Positions 7,135 through 15,819 of a DNA stretch of 44,658 nucleotides are shown here, piece by piece. Source of the stretch: Ruminococcus sp. (GTDB taxonomy: Bacteria; Bacillota; Clostridia; Oscillospirales; Ruminococcaceae); assembly GCA_015066815.1 (NCBI GenBank), contig SVNR01000023.1:1-44658 (forward strand). Direction: 5' to 3'. Position 1 is the stretch's first letter, and every line of letters starts with the position of its first letter. The notes below the pieces were generated by a model. That model was not told the DNA's origin. It did no database searches and saw nothing but the letters and a program-made list of their open reading frames with translations. Made by a program: the position numbers and the translations under genes.

Positions 7135-8511
7135 ATGAAGAAAATAGCAGGATATGTTTTAATACTTTGTGGATTGCTGACAGCAACCGGATGCAGTGAT
7201 AATTCAGCAAAAAAAGAGGAAAGTTCATCTGCAGAAGTTTCACAGACAACTTCTGTGACGGAGGCTGCGGAAACGTCAGAAACAGATATCACAGCCGTGA
7301 CTATAGTCTCATCAGAAAGCAAAGCAGGAGAAGAAGACAAAGCTGAGAATGTTTTATCAGAATCAGAGATACAACTATTGAAGGTCAATAAACGTGAACT
7401 TTATGATTCTGAGTGGTCTGATGAACACGGGATAATGCTGGTGGAGAGTGAGCGTTCATCTGTTCTTTTAGGAAGCGAGGAGGCTGAACGCTATCCTGAG
7501 CTTGCTGCAGAGCTGAACAGGATTTCATCAGAACAGGAAAGCGATATGAAGGATGAGTTTTCTATGCTTACAGAGCTTGCCAATGAAAAGCTTTCTTATG
7601 GTTCTGAAAACTTTGAGCCGGTTGTTTCTGAGCTTGACGCTCATGTAAGACGTGCTGATAACACTGTATTGAGTGTTCTGTCTGAGGCTTATCTTAACAA
7701 CGGAATAAACAGCGGTTACAAGTGGTTTGAGGGCAGAAACTATGATACAAAAACCGGCAGAGAGCTGCTCCTTTCCGATGTTGTAACTGATATTGATAAA
7801 TTTGCAGAGGCTGCTCAGGTTAAGCTTATCAGTATAGCTGCAAAAGACGTCGCTGACTGTGAAACGGTTATTAAGGAATATTTTGAAGAAAACGATGCAG
7901 ACGAAATGCAATGGACACTTGACTACAACGGAATCACTGTTTACTTCAGCGAGGGTGAGATTTCAGCCGCAGGCTTTAGTACGGCAGCTGTAACAGTATC
8001 GTTTGCTGAACACCCTGACCTTTTCCGTGAAAAGTATACAAAAGCTCCGGAAGCATATATAGTTTCTTTTCCGGTTGATTCAGCCTTCTACACGGACTTA
8101 GATGGAAATGGCAGCTGTGAGGAGCTGACTGTATCTGACAGCTACGATGAGGAAGCGGTTTTTGATGCAACTGTGGATATCTCTGTAGCAGAGCTTTTGC
8201 ACACAGATAACTTCTGGGCTTATGATTGTGAGCCGTACTATGTAAGAACTGCCGACGGAAAGAATTATCTGTATCTTTTTGCCGAGCAGGAGACTCAGAT
8301 GTATCTTTATGTTTATGACATATCGACTGAAGCGATAAGCAGGGTCGGTGAGGCAAACGTTTCACCGTTTTACAATGATGGAATATCTGCAGTTCTGATA
8401 GATCCTGACAGTATGCATTTTGATATTTTCAGTACAGAAGTCGGCACCGGTATTCTTGAAGGAAATGATTTATTTTCAGTAGACACTGACGGAATGCCTG
8501 TGCGCAGGTGA
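7135..8511 (+). CDS. Lipoprotein with DUF3298/RsiV-like domain
   Basis: The ATG at 7135 is chosen over in-frame ATGs at 7114 and 7129 because AAAGGG at 7122-7127 is 7 nt upstream and the resulting N-terminus, MKKIAGYVLILCGLLTATGC, is a clean lipoprotein signal. A Ser/Thr/Glu linker follows. The middle region has the DUF3298-type pattern: NTVLSVLSE, then YDTKTGRELLLSDVV, then a segment ending VTVSFAEHPDLF. This fold is shared with the extracytoplasmic part of the anti-sigma factor RsiV. The C-terminal third (DLDGNGSCEELTV) looks like a small beta-propeller-type or calcium-loop segment. There is no membrane helix, so it is not itself an anti-sigma factor. Its partner is unknown. Confidence 0.7.
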   Translation: MKKIAGYVLILCGLLTATGCSDNSAKKEESSSAEVSQTTSVTEAAETSETDITAVTIVSSESKAGEEDKAENVLSESEIQLLKVNKRELYDSEWSDEHGIMLVESERSSVLLGSEEAERYPELAAELNRISSEQESDMKDEFSMLTELANEKLSYGSENFEPVVSELDAHVRRADNTVLSVLSEAYLNNGINSGYKWFEGRNYDTKTGRELLLSDVVTDIDKFAEAAQVKLISIAAKDVADCETVIKEYFEENDADEMQWTLDYNGITVYFSEGEISAAGFSTAAVTVSFAEHPDLFREKYTKAPEAYIVSFPVDSAFYTDLDGNGSCEELTVSDSYDEEAVFDATVDISVAELLHTDNFWAYDCEPYYVRTADGKNYLYLFAEQETQMYLYVYDISTEAISRVGEANVSPFYNDGISAVLIDPDSMHFDIFSTEVGTGILEGNDLFSVDTDGMPVRR

Positions 8512-8513
8512 TA

Positions 8514-8554
8514 AATATAGTGAACGAAAAAAACTTTTTTTCGTTCACTATATT
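8514..8554. repeat. Dispersed AT palindrome, perfect 20-bp arms
   Basis: AATATAGTGAACGAAAAAAA, one C, then its exact reverse complement. It begins 2 bp after the stop at 8511 in a convergent interval and may terminate transcription in both directions. Confidence 0.85.
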
Positions 8555-8591
8555 ACTTTGAAATAAGAGCAGAGAACAGGGAATAAAAAAG

Positions 8592-8663
8592 GGCGTATGC
8601 AAATTATAGTGAAAGTCAAAAAAGATTTAACTTTTGTCGTTTACTATATATTTTGCATACGCC
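8592..8663. repeat. Nested hairpin: GC-richer clamp around an AT palindrome copy
   Basis: Perfect 12-bp outer arms GGCGTATGCAAA / TTTGCATACGCC enclose an imperfect copy of the dispersed palindrome (TATAGTGAAAGTC at about 8605-8617, and GTCGTTTACTATA at about 8636-8648). A further half-site, GTTTACTATA, follows at 8674-8683. It lies just past the stop of the minus-strand GH31 gene and can act as its terminator. Confidence 0.75.
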
Positions 8664-8688
8664 TGTTATTTTTGTTTACTATAAAAAA

Positions 8689-11031
8689 TCAATCAAGCTT
8701 CGACGAAATACTATCAGGCATATCGGGAGTAATATCAATACTGAAGCCTGTGCCATATACTGTAAACCTGAATTTTTTATCAGTTTTGCTGCGCTTGATA
8801 GTCAGAATACCGTTTTCTGTTTTTGCAGATATGCTGAAAATTATTTTTCCGTCGGTATCTGCTATCTTTGTAAAGGCCTCTGCTTCAGGAACAGGAGAAT
8901 AATAGATTATTTCTGCGTTATCAAGATAATCATATCCGAAGTTTCCCTCGAACTTTCCGTAAGCGATTAAACTGTTTTGTTTTGCGAGAACCGGAAGTTC
9001 TGTATAGGAGCATTTTTTTCTTATATAACGTCCGCCGCTGTACTGTTCTCCTGTGATTATATCTGTCCAGAGACCGTCAGGGAGATAAAACTCAGCTTCG
9101 GAACGGTCGTTGAAGACAGGAGCGCACAGCAGTGAATCACCGAACATGTATTGTTTATCAAGAGTAAGACAAACGTTGTCGTCCGGAAAATCCATAAACA
9201 TAGCCCTCATCATAGGCACTCCGGTTTCTGAGGTCATGATTGCCTGAGTAAAAATATAAGGCATGAGTCTTCCCTTGAGAGTGGTAAAAAATCTTAAGAC
9301 TTCTACTGATTCTTCGTCAAAAAACCATGGTACTCTGTAGGAAGAATTTCCATGAAGCCGGCTGTGTGTGGAGAAAAGCCCGAATGCGCACCATCTCTTG
9401 TATATATCAGGAGTGGCTGTATCTTCGAAACCGCTTATATCGTGACTATAGAAGCCGTAACCGCTGCAGCATAGCGAAAGTCCGCCGCGCAGGGTTTCAG
9501 CCATTGACACATAGCTTGCCGAACAGTCACCGCCCCAGTGAACAGGGAAACGCTGACAGCCTGTTGTAGCACTTCTTGCAAACATGCAGGCATTGTTTTT
9601 GCCATAGTATTTTTCAAGTACATCGAAAACTGTTTTATTGTACAGATATGCATAGTAGTTATGCATTTTTATCGGATCTGAGTTGTCATAATACTTTACG
9701 TTTACGGGGATTCTCTCACCAAAATCAGTTTTTATACAGTTTACTCCTGCCTTACACAGTTTTTCTATCTTGTCCGAAAACCAGCTGCAGGCTTCTGGAT
9801 TGGTAAAATCAACTATTGCCATACCGGGCTGCCACATATCAGTCTGAAAGACGGTTCCATCGGGATTTTTCAGAAAAAATCCTTTTTTCACGCCCTCATC
9901 AAACAGTATTGAACGCTGGGCTATGTATGGGTTTATCCATACACTTACGGATATATTCATGCTTTTTATTTCCTTCAGAAGCTCCTCAGGATCGGGGAAG
10001 CATTTTTTATTCCATTCGAAGCTTGTCCATTCATATTCCTTCATCCAGAAGCAATCAAAGTGGAAGACCTGAAGAGGAATGTTATATGCTTTCATTTTGT
10101 TTATAAAGGAAAGTACAGTTTCACGGTTGTACTCTGTAGTAAATGACGTGGAAAGCCATAGTCCGAACGTATATGCCGGAGGCAGAGCGGGTCTGCCTGT
10201 AAGACCTGTATAGTTTGACAGTACCTCATGCGGTGTTTCTCCTGCAATGATATAGTATTCGAGAGCTTCTTCAGGTACAGTAAACGAGACCTTTGAAACA
10301 GTATCTGAAGCAACTTCAAACGAGACTCTGCCTGAAGAATTTACAAAAACACCGTATTTTTTTGAAGAAATATAAAAAGGTATGCACTTGTATGACTGGT
10401 CAGAGCTTGTGCCGCCGTCTGAGTTCCATATCTCAACGGTTTGTCCGTTCTTGGTAAATGGAGTGAATTTTTCTCCGAAGCCGTATATATATTCGTTTAC
10501 ATCAAGAGACAGTTGTTCTCTGAGATATGTTTTCTTATCAGAAGCAAAGTCCCAGAAGCGATTGTCGTTGTATGAGTTTATACGGTTGTCAGCACTGAAG
10601 GAGTTTTCTGTGATATATGAGGTTGACCTGGGACCGTTTTCAGTAAGCAGCTTATCCTTATAGAAAAACTGTATATCCCATACATTTCCTTTTTTTATGA
10701 CAGCCCTTGTATCGCCTGAAATAAGCTCGGTTCTGTCATCGTAGTTTTTTATGCATGGAGAAAAGGTTTCGTCTGTATTAAGGTCAAATGAAGGAGCGTC
10801 CGAAAACGCTCCTTTAAAGTGTACAACAGAAACCCTGATTATATTTTTCATCGGTGACGAAAGCCTTACTTCAAGATTAGGTCCGCCAAGTGTCATTCCC
10901 CGGTTATAAACGACATATGGAGCAGCCAGTGCTGTTATCGAGCTGTCATCGTTTGTCGTTTCATAGTTGTGAACTGCATATTTTACATCATAGCTTTTCT
11001 TATTGAGCCAGTATCCGTCTGAAAATTTCAT
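8689..11031 (-). CDS. yicI: GH31 alpha-xylosidase, YicI-like
   Basis: A cytosolic (no signal peptide) 780-aa glycoside hydrolase family 31 enzyme, expected to release alpha-linked xylose from xyloglucan oligosaccharides such as isoprimeverose. The N-terminus MKFSDGYWLN matches the YicI pattern. The nucleophile region is KTDFGERIP with D436, and the acid/base region is HWGGDC with D502. Their 66-residue spacing equals that of E. coli YicI (D416/D482). FHFDCFWMKEYEWTSFEW and VWINPYIAQ are also YicI-subgroup motifs. It lies 22 bp after prfC with ribosome site GGAGG, so it is probably the last gene of a three-gene transcript. An alpha-glucosidase role is the main alternative. Confidence 0.88.
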   Translation of the reverse strand: MKFSDGYWLNKKSYDVKYAVHNYETTNDDSSITALAAPYVVYNRGMTLGGPNLEVRLSSPMKNIIRVSVVHFKGAFSDAPSFDLNTDETFSPCIKNYDDRTELISGDTRAVIKKGNVWDIQFFYKDKLLTENGPRSTSYITENSFSADNRINSYNDNRFWDFASDKKTYLREQLSLDVNEYIYGFGEKFTPFTKNGQTVEIWNSDGGTSSDQSYKCIPFYISSKKYGVFVNSSGRVSFEVASDTVSKVSFTVPEEALEYYIIAGETPHEVLSNYTGLTGRPALPPAYTFGLWLSTSFTTEYNRETVLSFINKMKAYNIPLQVFHFDCFWMKEYEWTSFEWNKKCFPDPEELLKEIKSMNISVSVWINPYIAQRSILFDEGVKKGFFLKNPDGTVFQTDMWQPGMAIVDFTNPEACSWFSDKIEKLCKAGVNCIKTDFGERIPVNVKYYDNSDPIKMHNYYAYLYNKTVFDVLEKYYGKNNACMFARSATTGCQRFPVHWGGDCSASYVSMAETLRGGLSLCCSGYGFYSHDISGFEDTATPDIYKRWCAFGLFSTHSRLHGNSSYRVPWFFDEESVEVLRFFTTLKGRLMPYIFTQAIMTSETGVPMMRAMFMDFPDDNVCLTLDKQYMFGDSLLCAPVFNDRSEAEFYLPDGLWTDIITGEQYSGGRYIRKKCSYTELPVLAKQNSLIAYGKFEGNFGYDYLDNAEIIYYSPVPEAEAFTKIADTDGKIIFSISAKTENGILTIKRSKTDKKFRFTVYGTGFSIDITPDMPDSISSKLD

Positions 11032-11053
11032 TTGTCAGGAGCCTCCGATATGT

Positions 11054-12646
11054 TTATGCCTTTCCGAATTCAGAAAGGATAAGTCCCTCGTTTCTTTCAA
11101 GTGCCCATCTTATATTCCATTCGCTTGTAAAGAGAAGCAGATAATTGTCATGAAAATCCTGTACGACCTTGGTGTCACTTGTTATGGTGAGTGATTTCAG
11201 ATCAAAATCATAAGGATTGTCTATCCAGCGGATATGCTCATACGAAAGGGTTTCACGTCTTATATCAACATTGTATTCGTTCTTGAGTCTGTATTCGAGT
11301 ACTTCAAACTGAAGCATACCTACAACACCTACAATAACCTCTTCATATCCTGTGTACGGTTCTGTAAAGATCTGAATAGCACCTTCCTGAACTATCTGGT
11401 TTATACCCTTGAGAAACTGCTTTCTTTTAAACGTATCCGTACAAGATATCTTTGCAAAATGCTCCGGTGCAAAGGTAGGTATTCCTGAATATCTGAATTT
11501 TTTTCCGGGCATCGAAATAGTATCTCCGATAGAAAAAATACCGGGATCAAAAACGCCGATAATATCTCCGGCATATGCTTCGGAGATTATTTCACGTTCA
11601 GCAGCCATAAGCTGCTGAGGCTGTGAAAGCTTCATTTTTTTGTTTCCCTGAACATGAAAAACCTCTGTTTCTCTTTCAAACTTGCCTGAACAAATTCTCA
11701 TAAACGCTATTCTGTCACGGTGCGCCTTGTTCATATTGGCCTGTATCTTGAATACAAAAGCTGAGAAGCTGTCGTCAAAAGGATCTATTGTTCCTTCGTC
11801 GGATTCACGTGCAAGAGGTGACGGAGTCATCTTGAGGAAGTTTTCGAGAAACGGTTCAACACCAAAGTTTGTAAGTGCTGAGCCAAAAAACACAGGGGAG
11901 AGCTTTCCGTTCTGTACAGCCTCTATATCAAACTCTTCACTTGCTCCGTCAAGAAGCTCCACATCGTCTACGATATTTCTGTAGTTTTCTTCACCTATTA
12001 TCGAAGAAAGCTCTTCGTCGTAAAGATCTACTTCACGTGCTTCAACTTCTTTGTGTCCGCCGTTAGCCGTAAACGATATTATTGCCTTTTTTTCACGGTC
12101 ATAGACTCCTTTGAATTCTTTTCCGGAGCCTATAGGCCAGTTTACCGGATATGTTTTTATTCCGAGTTCCTGTTCGATTTGCTCAAGAAGATCAAAAGGA
12201 TTTCTTGATTCACGGTCCATCTTGTTTATAAAAGTAAAGATAGGTATTCCTCTCATGACACAGACCTTGAAAAGCTTTCTTGTCTGATTTTCAACACCCT
12301 TTGATGCGTCTATTACCATTACAGCAGAATCAGCGGCCATAAGTGTTCTGTATGTGTCCTCTGAGAAGTCCTGATGTCCCGGTGTATCAAGGATGTTTAT
12401 GCAAAATCCCTCATAGTTAAACTGCATTACTGAAGATGAAACAGAGATTCCTCTTTGTTTTTCGATTTCCATCCAGTCGGAAACAGCATGTCGGTCTGAT
12501 TTTTTTCCTTTTACCGCACCTGCCTGATTTATCGCACCTCCGTATAATAAGAATTTTTCGGTAAGCGTTGTTTTTCCTGCGTCAGGATGTGAAATAATTG
12601 CAAAGGTTCTTCGGCGTTCTATTTCTTTTTTTATGGTGGGATTCAA
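11054..12646 (-). CDS. prfC: Peptide chain release factor 3
   Basis: A 530-aa translational GTPase that removes RF1/RF2 from the ribosome after peptide release. GTP-binding motifs are in place: G1 HPDAGKTT (20-27), G2 RGIS (65-68), G3 DTPGH (87-91) and G4 NKMD (141-144). The GHQDFSEDTYRTL segment and a C-terminal region ending in GLILSEFGKA fit RF3 rather than EF-G, and the length is typical. GGAGGAG lies 11 nt before the ATG. It starts 28 bp after the stop of the PrsA-like lipoprotein gene and is followed closely by the GH31 gene. This operon grouping has no obvious functional logic. Confidence 0.95.
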   Translation of the reverse strand: MNPTIKKEIERRRTFAIISHPDAGKTTLTEKFLLYGGAINQAGAVKGKKSDRHAVSDWMEIEKQRGISVSSSVMQFNYEGFCINILDTPGHQDFSEDTYRTLMAADSAVMVIDASKGVENQTRKLFKVCVMRGIPIFTFINKMDRESRNPFDLLEQIEQELGIKTYPVNWPIGSGKEFKGVYDREKKAIISFTANGGHKEVEAREVDLYDEELSSIIGEENYRNIVDDVELLDGASEEFDIEAVQNGKLSPVFFGSALTNFGVEPFLENFLKMTPSPLARESDEGTIDPFDDSFSAFVFKIQANMNKAHRDRIAFMRICSGKFERETEVFHVQGNKKMKLSQPQQLMAAEREIISEAYAGDIIGVFDPGIFSIGDTISMPGKKFRYSGIPTFAPEHFAKISCTDTFKRKQFLKGINQIVQEGAIQIFTEPYTGYEEVIVGVVGMLQFEVLEYRLKNEYNVDIRRETLSYEHIRWIDNPYDFDLKSLTITSDTKVVQDFHDNYLLLFTSEWNIRWALERNEGLILSEFGKA

Positions 12647-12674
12647 AATTAACTCCTCCGGTTTCTTTTTTTTA

Positions 12675-13934
12675 TTACTTTTTCAAGGATTCTATTGTGA
12701 TACTGTCATAGTCCTTGTCAAATGTTATTTTCATATTTTTCTGAGTTTCCAGACAAAGCTTTTCATAATCTGAAGCATATGAGTAGTTCTGATTGTTCAT
12801 ATAGAGAGAAATCAGATAATCCTCGAGATATTCTTCGTCAAACGGTGTTCTCTCTATAAGAAAATATCCGTATCCGTTTATGAAAAGACTTCCGTCGCTG
12901 CGTTCGTTTTCTTCAAGAGCAAATGCCACATCGCAGAACTCCGGCGGCATTGACTGTTTGTTTATATAATATCCGGCATATGTTCCGTCTCTTTTCAGGT
13001 CTACAGCGGTATCCATGTTGTACTTATGCATAAGTGAATCCATGGATTCGCCTTCATCAAGACGCTTGTTTATAATATCGATAAGCTCAGGGATTGTCGC
13101 CTTCAGAGCATCTCTGTCTATAGCCTTGGCATGTTTATTGAGCTTGTCTATCACAGCACGCTCTTCGTCTGTATATGAGGCATCTTCAAGAATCTCATAG
13201 AAGTTTTCGGTTGTATCAAGAGGATTGTTGTTTTCATCTACCTCATAAGTAACGGAAGGTTTTATCTGAATGTATTTTGTACAGATATAGTCTTTAAAAT
13301 AATGCTCCTTAAAATCCTCCTCATAAAGAGCAGAAACAGTTTTGGATTCAAGAAGCTGTCTTTCGTAGGCTTTTTTGTATACCTCCATGGTACAGTATGT
13401 ATCTTTGAGGTATTTATCAAAGTTATCGCCTGATGATGAGTTTACTGTGTTATAGTATAGGATATCCTCGTTTACAAGCTGATCTATTTTTTCATGGTCT
13501 TCTTTAGTGAGTTCAACTGAATTGTCGGAGGCTATCTTATATACTGTACTGTTGGCAAAAAGAAAGTCAAGCGTCTGTTTTTTGAGTCCTGCGAGCTTTT
13601 CACCGTTTTCATCGTTTTCCCAGTAGCTCTCGTCACCATCATCAATATAGTTTTTGGCATAGAAAAAATAATACTTGTACTCTTCTTCAGTTATATCTGT
13701 TCCCGCAATATTTACGATTATACCGTCCTTAAGGTCAGCTGTTCCTGTAGACTCTTCAGAATCAGAGCTTTCCGATACAGTTTTGCTTTCGGCTGCAGTC
13801 TCTTCAGAAACTGTTGTTGTCTCTGAAACAGATGAGCTTTCTGACTCATCTGTTTTTTCGTTCCGGCAGCCATAAAAAGAAACTGATGAGAGTGTCAGAG
13901 CCAGTAAAAACGCAGTTATTTTTTTTGAATTCAT
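12675..13934 (-). CDS. PrsA/SurA-like lipoprotein, possible peptidyl-prolyl isomerase
   Basis: A lipoprotein signal ends in FYGC (Cys about 23), followed by a Ser/Thr/Glu linker to about residue 65. A SurA/PrsA-type N-terminal helical domain follows (ITEEEYKYYFFYAKNYI, then LKKQTLDFLF). The later region, LDEGESMDSLMHKYNMD followed by DGTYAGYYINKQSMPPEFCD and FALEENERSDGSLFINGYGY, has the order of a parvulin rotamase domain. It lacks several consensus residues, such as the usual His motifs, so catalysis is uncertain; it may act only as a chaperone for secreted proteins. GGAGG lies before the ATG. It is first in the transcript with prfC and the GH31 gene. Confidence 0.75.
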   Translation of the reverse strand: MNSKKITAFLLALTLSSVSFYGCRNEKTDESESSSVSETTTVSEETAAESKTVSESSDSEESTGTADLKDGIIVNIAGTDITEEEYKYYFFYAKNYIDDGDESYWENDENGEKLAGLKKQTLDFLFANSTVYKIASDNSVELTKEDHEKIDQLVNEDILYYNTVNSSSGDNFDKYLKDTYCTMEVYKKAYERQLLESKTVSALYEEDFKEHYFKDYICTKYIQIKPSVTYEVDENNNPLDTTENFYEILEDASYTDEERAVIDKLNKHAKAIDRDALKATIPELIDIINKRLDEGESMDSLMHKYNMDTAVDLKRDGTYAGYYINKQSMPPEFCDVAFALEENERSDGSLFINGYGYFLIERTPFDEEYLEDYLISLYMNNQNYSYASDYEKLCLETQKNMKITFDKDYDSITIESLKK

Positions 13935-13959
13935 TTTGTTTATCCTCCGATATTTTTAT

Positions 13960-13996
13960 TATAGTGAACGTCAGAATAAACCTGTCGTTTACTATA
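13960..13996. repeat. Dispersed AT palindrome copy in a divergent promoter region
   Basis: TATAGTGAACGTCAG, a 7-nt spacer, then CTGTCGTTTACTATA (13 of 15 arm positions pair). It lies 26 bp upstream of the PrsA-like gene start in a divergent interval, so it cannot be a simple gene-end terminator. Confidence 0.8.
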
Positions 13997-14076
13997 TCAT
14001 ATAAAAGCCAGATAATATGGTAATATATGAAGGTGTGCATTGTGTGAAATATTATGAATAAATTTTTGATTATCCA

Positions 14077-14105
14077 TTGAATTATAACAGGATTCCTGTT
14101 ATAAT
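14077..14105 (+). promoter_or_regulatory. dtd promoter with an embedded perfect palindrome
   Basis: -35 TTGAAT (14077-14082), a 17-bp spacer, and a perfect -10 TATAAT (14100-14105). A perfect 12-bp inverted repeat, ATTATAACAGGA-T-TCCTGTTATAAT (14081-14105), fills the spacer and the -10, as an operator would. Confidence 0.65.
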
Positions 14106-14142
14106 TTTAATGAAAAAATAAAAGAAAGAGGTTTATCATAAT

Positions 14143-14577
14143 ATGAAGGTTGTTGTACAGAGGGTTTCCGGTGCCGAGGTGAAGGTTGATGACAAGGTCG
14201 TAGGAAGTATTGGCAGGGGATACCTTGTACTGCTTGGTGTAGGCAATGGTGATACCCGCGAAGACGCAGACAGAATAGCGGCCAAGCTCATAAATCTCAG
14301 GATTTTTCCGGACGAAAACGACAAGATCAATCTTTCACTTGCTGACGTTGACGGCGAGCTTCTTGTTGTATCACAGTTTACGCTTTATGCAGACTGCAGG
14401 AAAGGAAACAGGCCTAATTTTATAAACGCTGCAAAACCGGATGAAGCAGAGGCGCTTTATGAATACTTTTTAAAAATACTCAGAGAAAAGGTGGCTTCAG
14501 TGGAGTGCGGTGTTTTTGGTGCGGATATGAAGGTAAGCCTTGTAAACGATGGTCCGTTTACGGTAATACTTGAATAA
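14143..14577 (+). CDS. dtd: D-aminoacyl-tRNA deacylase
   Basis: Removes D-amino acids wrongly attached to tRNA, acting in the cytosol as a homodimer. The 144-aa length is typical. The active-site motif SQFTLY (77-82) and the cis Gly-Pro motif NDGPFT (135-140, G137-P138) are both present, as are the [13 protein letters not shown] start and the RKGNRPNF segment. AAGAGG lies 11 nt upstream of the ATG. It is monocistronic: a promoter with an embedded palindrome precedes it and a hairpin separates it from a convergent gene. Confidence 0.96.
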   Translation: MKVVVQRVSGAEVKVDDKVVGSIGRGYLVLLGVGNGDTREDADRIAAKLINLRIFPDENDKINLSLADVDGELLVVSQFTLYADCRKGNRPNFINAAKPDEAEALYEYFLKILREKVASVECGVFGADMKVSLVNDGPFTVILE

Positions 14578-14578
14578 T

Positions 14579-14606
14579 ACAGTAACGACAGGTTTGTCGA
14601 TGCTGT
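14579..14606. terminator. Bidirectional terminator between dtd and the beta-helix gene
   Basis: ACAGTAACGACA, loop GGTT, TGTCGATGCTGT: ten Watson-Crick pairs, one G-U and one mismatch, followed by TATTTAT. It lies 2 bp after the dtd stop and 4 bp before the stop of the convergent gene. Its GTAACGACA resembles the dispersed palindrome half-site. Confidence 0.6.
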
Positions 14607-14609
14607 TAT

Positions 14610-15803
14610 TTATCCCTTAAGTTCTACGCTGTCGATGAGCTTGTTGTTGTCACCCTTGTAGCTGCCGTTGTTGTTATAGAAAATATACGTTCCGTTATTA
14701 CAGCCGCTGAATGTACAGTTATATGATTCAGCTATATTGTTGAAGCTTACTATTCCGCCCTTGAAGTTTCCCTGGGCAAAGCAGTTTTCAAAAGAGCAGT
14801 CTCTGAAAATAAGCTTGTTCATGTTGGCAGAACGTACTATTCCGCCGGTTGTGCTGGCAAATCCGGTTTCATAACCGCAGTTTTTGAAAACAGACCTCGA
14901 TACTGTCAGCTCGCTGTCCGGATTGAGATCGAAAACAGCATCGTTACAGAAGTTTATAAACGAGCAGTCATCAATGCTTATACTGCGGCAACCGCGGAAT
15001 CTGAGACTGCCTCCCTGAATAAACTCGCAGCTCCTGAAAATAACGTCCTTGGCACAGTTGAAGCCTATATGGAAGTCATGGATCTGAGTCATATTGCTCA
15101 GATCTATTTTCAGATTTTCAAACACTATGGTTTCTCTGAGGATCTCACAGCTGTTATAATTTGCAGAATCACTGATTATGAGGATTTTTTTAGGTTCAAG
15201 ATCCTCGTGAGTCATCGAATAGAAGTGCAGACATTTGTTTGTGTTGGCAATAGCCCCGCAGACAAATTTTTTTGTATAGCAAAGAATATGTTTGTAGATC
15301 TCTGATGTATCACGTTTGTTTGTTTTTTCATATTTTTCTGTACTCTGTTCAAGGATCGAAACAGCATATTCACAAAGAAGCTCAACATCGGATTTTTTTA
15401 TATTCAGCGCAGCGGCAACCTCGGAAAGATAGTCTACCTGAGATTTGTTTATTTTTCCTGTAGAGCATGCTATAAGAAGACAGTCCATGAGAAAGATTTT
15501 TTCCATCTTCATATGAATGCAGTTGCTTATAAAGTCTGATACTTTTTCAGATGTCAGTTCTCCTGAGCTTCTGATATGATCGGATATTACAGTTATAGCA
15601 TTTGTCGAATCCATGATTCGTTTTATAAACTGTATCTGGTTTTCAGTATCGCTGTTTTCATACTGAGCAGTTATGTACAGCAGATCATAATAAGTGTGTT
15701 TAAAACGTTCATCGGTTTTTTCAAGGGGATGCTCCTTGATTGAAGAACCGTGAAGCAGGTTTTTTTGGAATAACTCATATGTCCTGTTTTTTGAAGTTTC
15801 CAT
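14610..15803 (-). CDS. TerB-like / right-handed beta-helix protein
   Basis: A 397-aa cytosolic protein (no signal peptide or membrane helix) of unknown function. Residues about 35-150 are helical and resemble a TerB-type domain, most clearly DCLLIACSTGKINKSQVDYL and the preceding FIKRIMDSTNAI. From about residue 220 the sequence has short, regularly spaced turns, such as VIFRSCEFIQGGSLRFRGC, ISIDDCSFINF, LTVSRSVFKNCG, LIFRDCSFENC and YNCTFSGCNNG. This 20-25-residue periodicity with Cys/Phe stacking is typical of a parallel beta-helix. AAAGGGG precedes the ATG. It starts 16 bp after a dynamin-like GTPase gene, so the two probably act together. Domain names are inferred by eye. Confidence 0.65.
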   Translation of the reverse strand: METSKNRTYELFQKNLLHGSSIKEHPLEKTDERFKHTYYDLLYITAQYENSDTENQIQFIKRIMDSTNAITVISDHIRSSGELTSEKVSDFISNCIHMKMEKIFLMDCLLIACSTGKINKSQVDYLSEVAAALNIKKSDVELLCEYAVSILEQSTEKYEKTNKRDTSEIYKHILCYTKKFVCGAIANTNKCLHFYSMTHEDLEPKKILIISDSANYNSCEILRETIVFENLKIDLSNMTQIHDFHIGFNCAKDVIFRSCEFIQGGSLRFRGCRSISIDDCSFINFCNDAVFDLNPDSELTVSRSVFKNCGYETGFASTTGGIVRSANMNKLIFRDCSFENCFAQGNFKGGIVSFNNIAESYNCTFSGCNNGTYIFYNNNGSYKGDNNKLIDSVELKG

Positions 15804-15819
15804 AACAAACCCCTTTCTG

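Noticed and set aside
7135-8511. The DUF3298-like lipoprotein as an anti-sigma factor partner of RseP
   Set aside because: It has no transmembrane helix or cytosolic anti-sigma domain and no sigma factor gene lies next to it.
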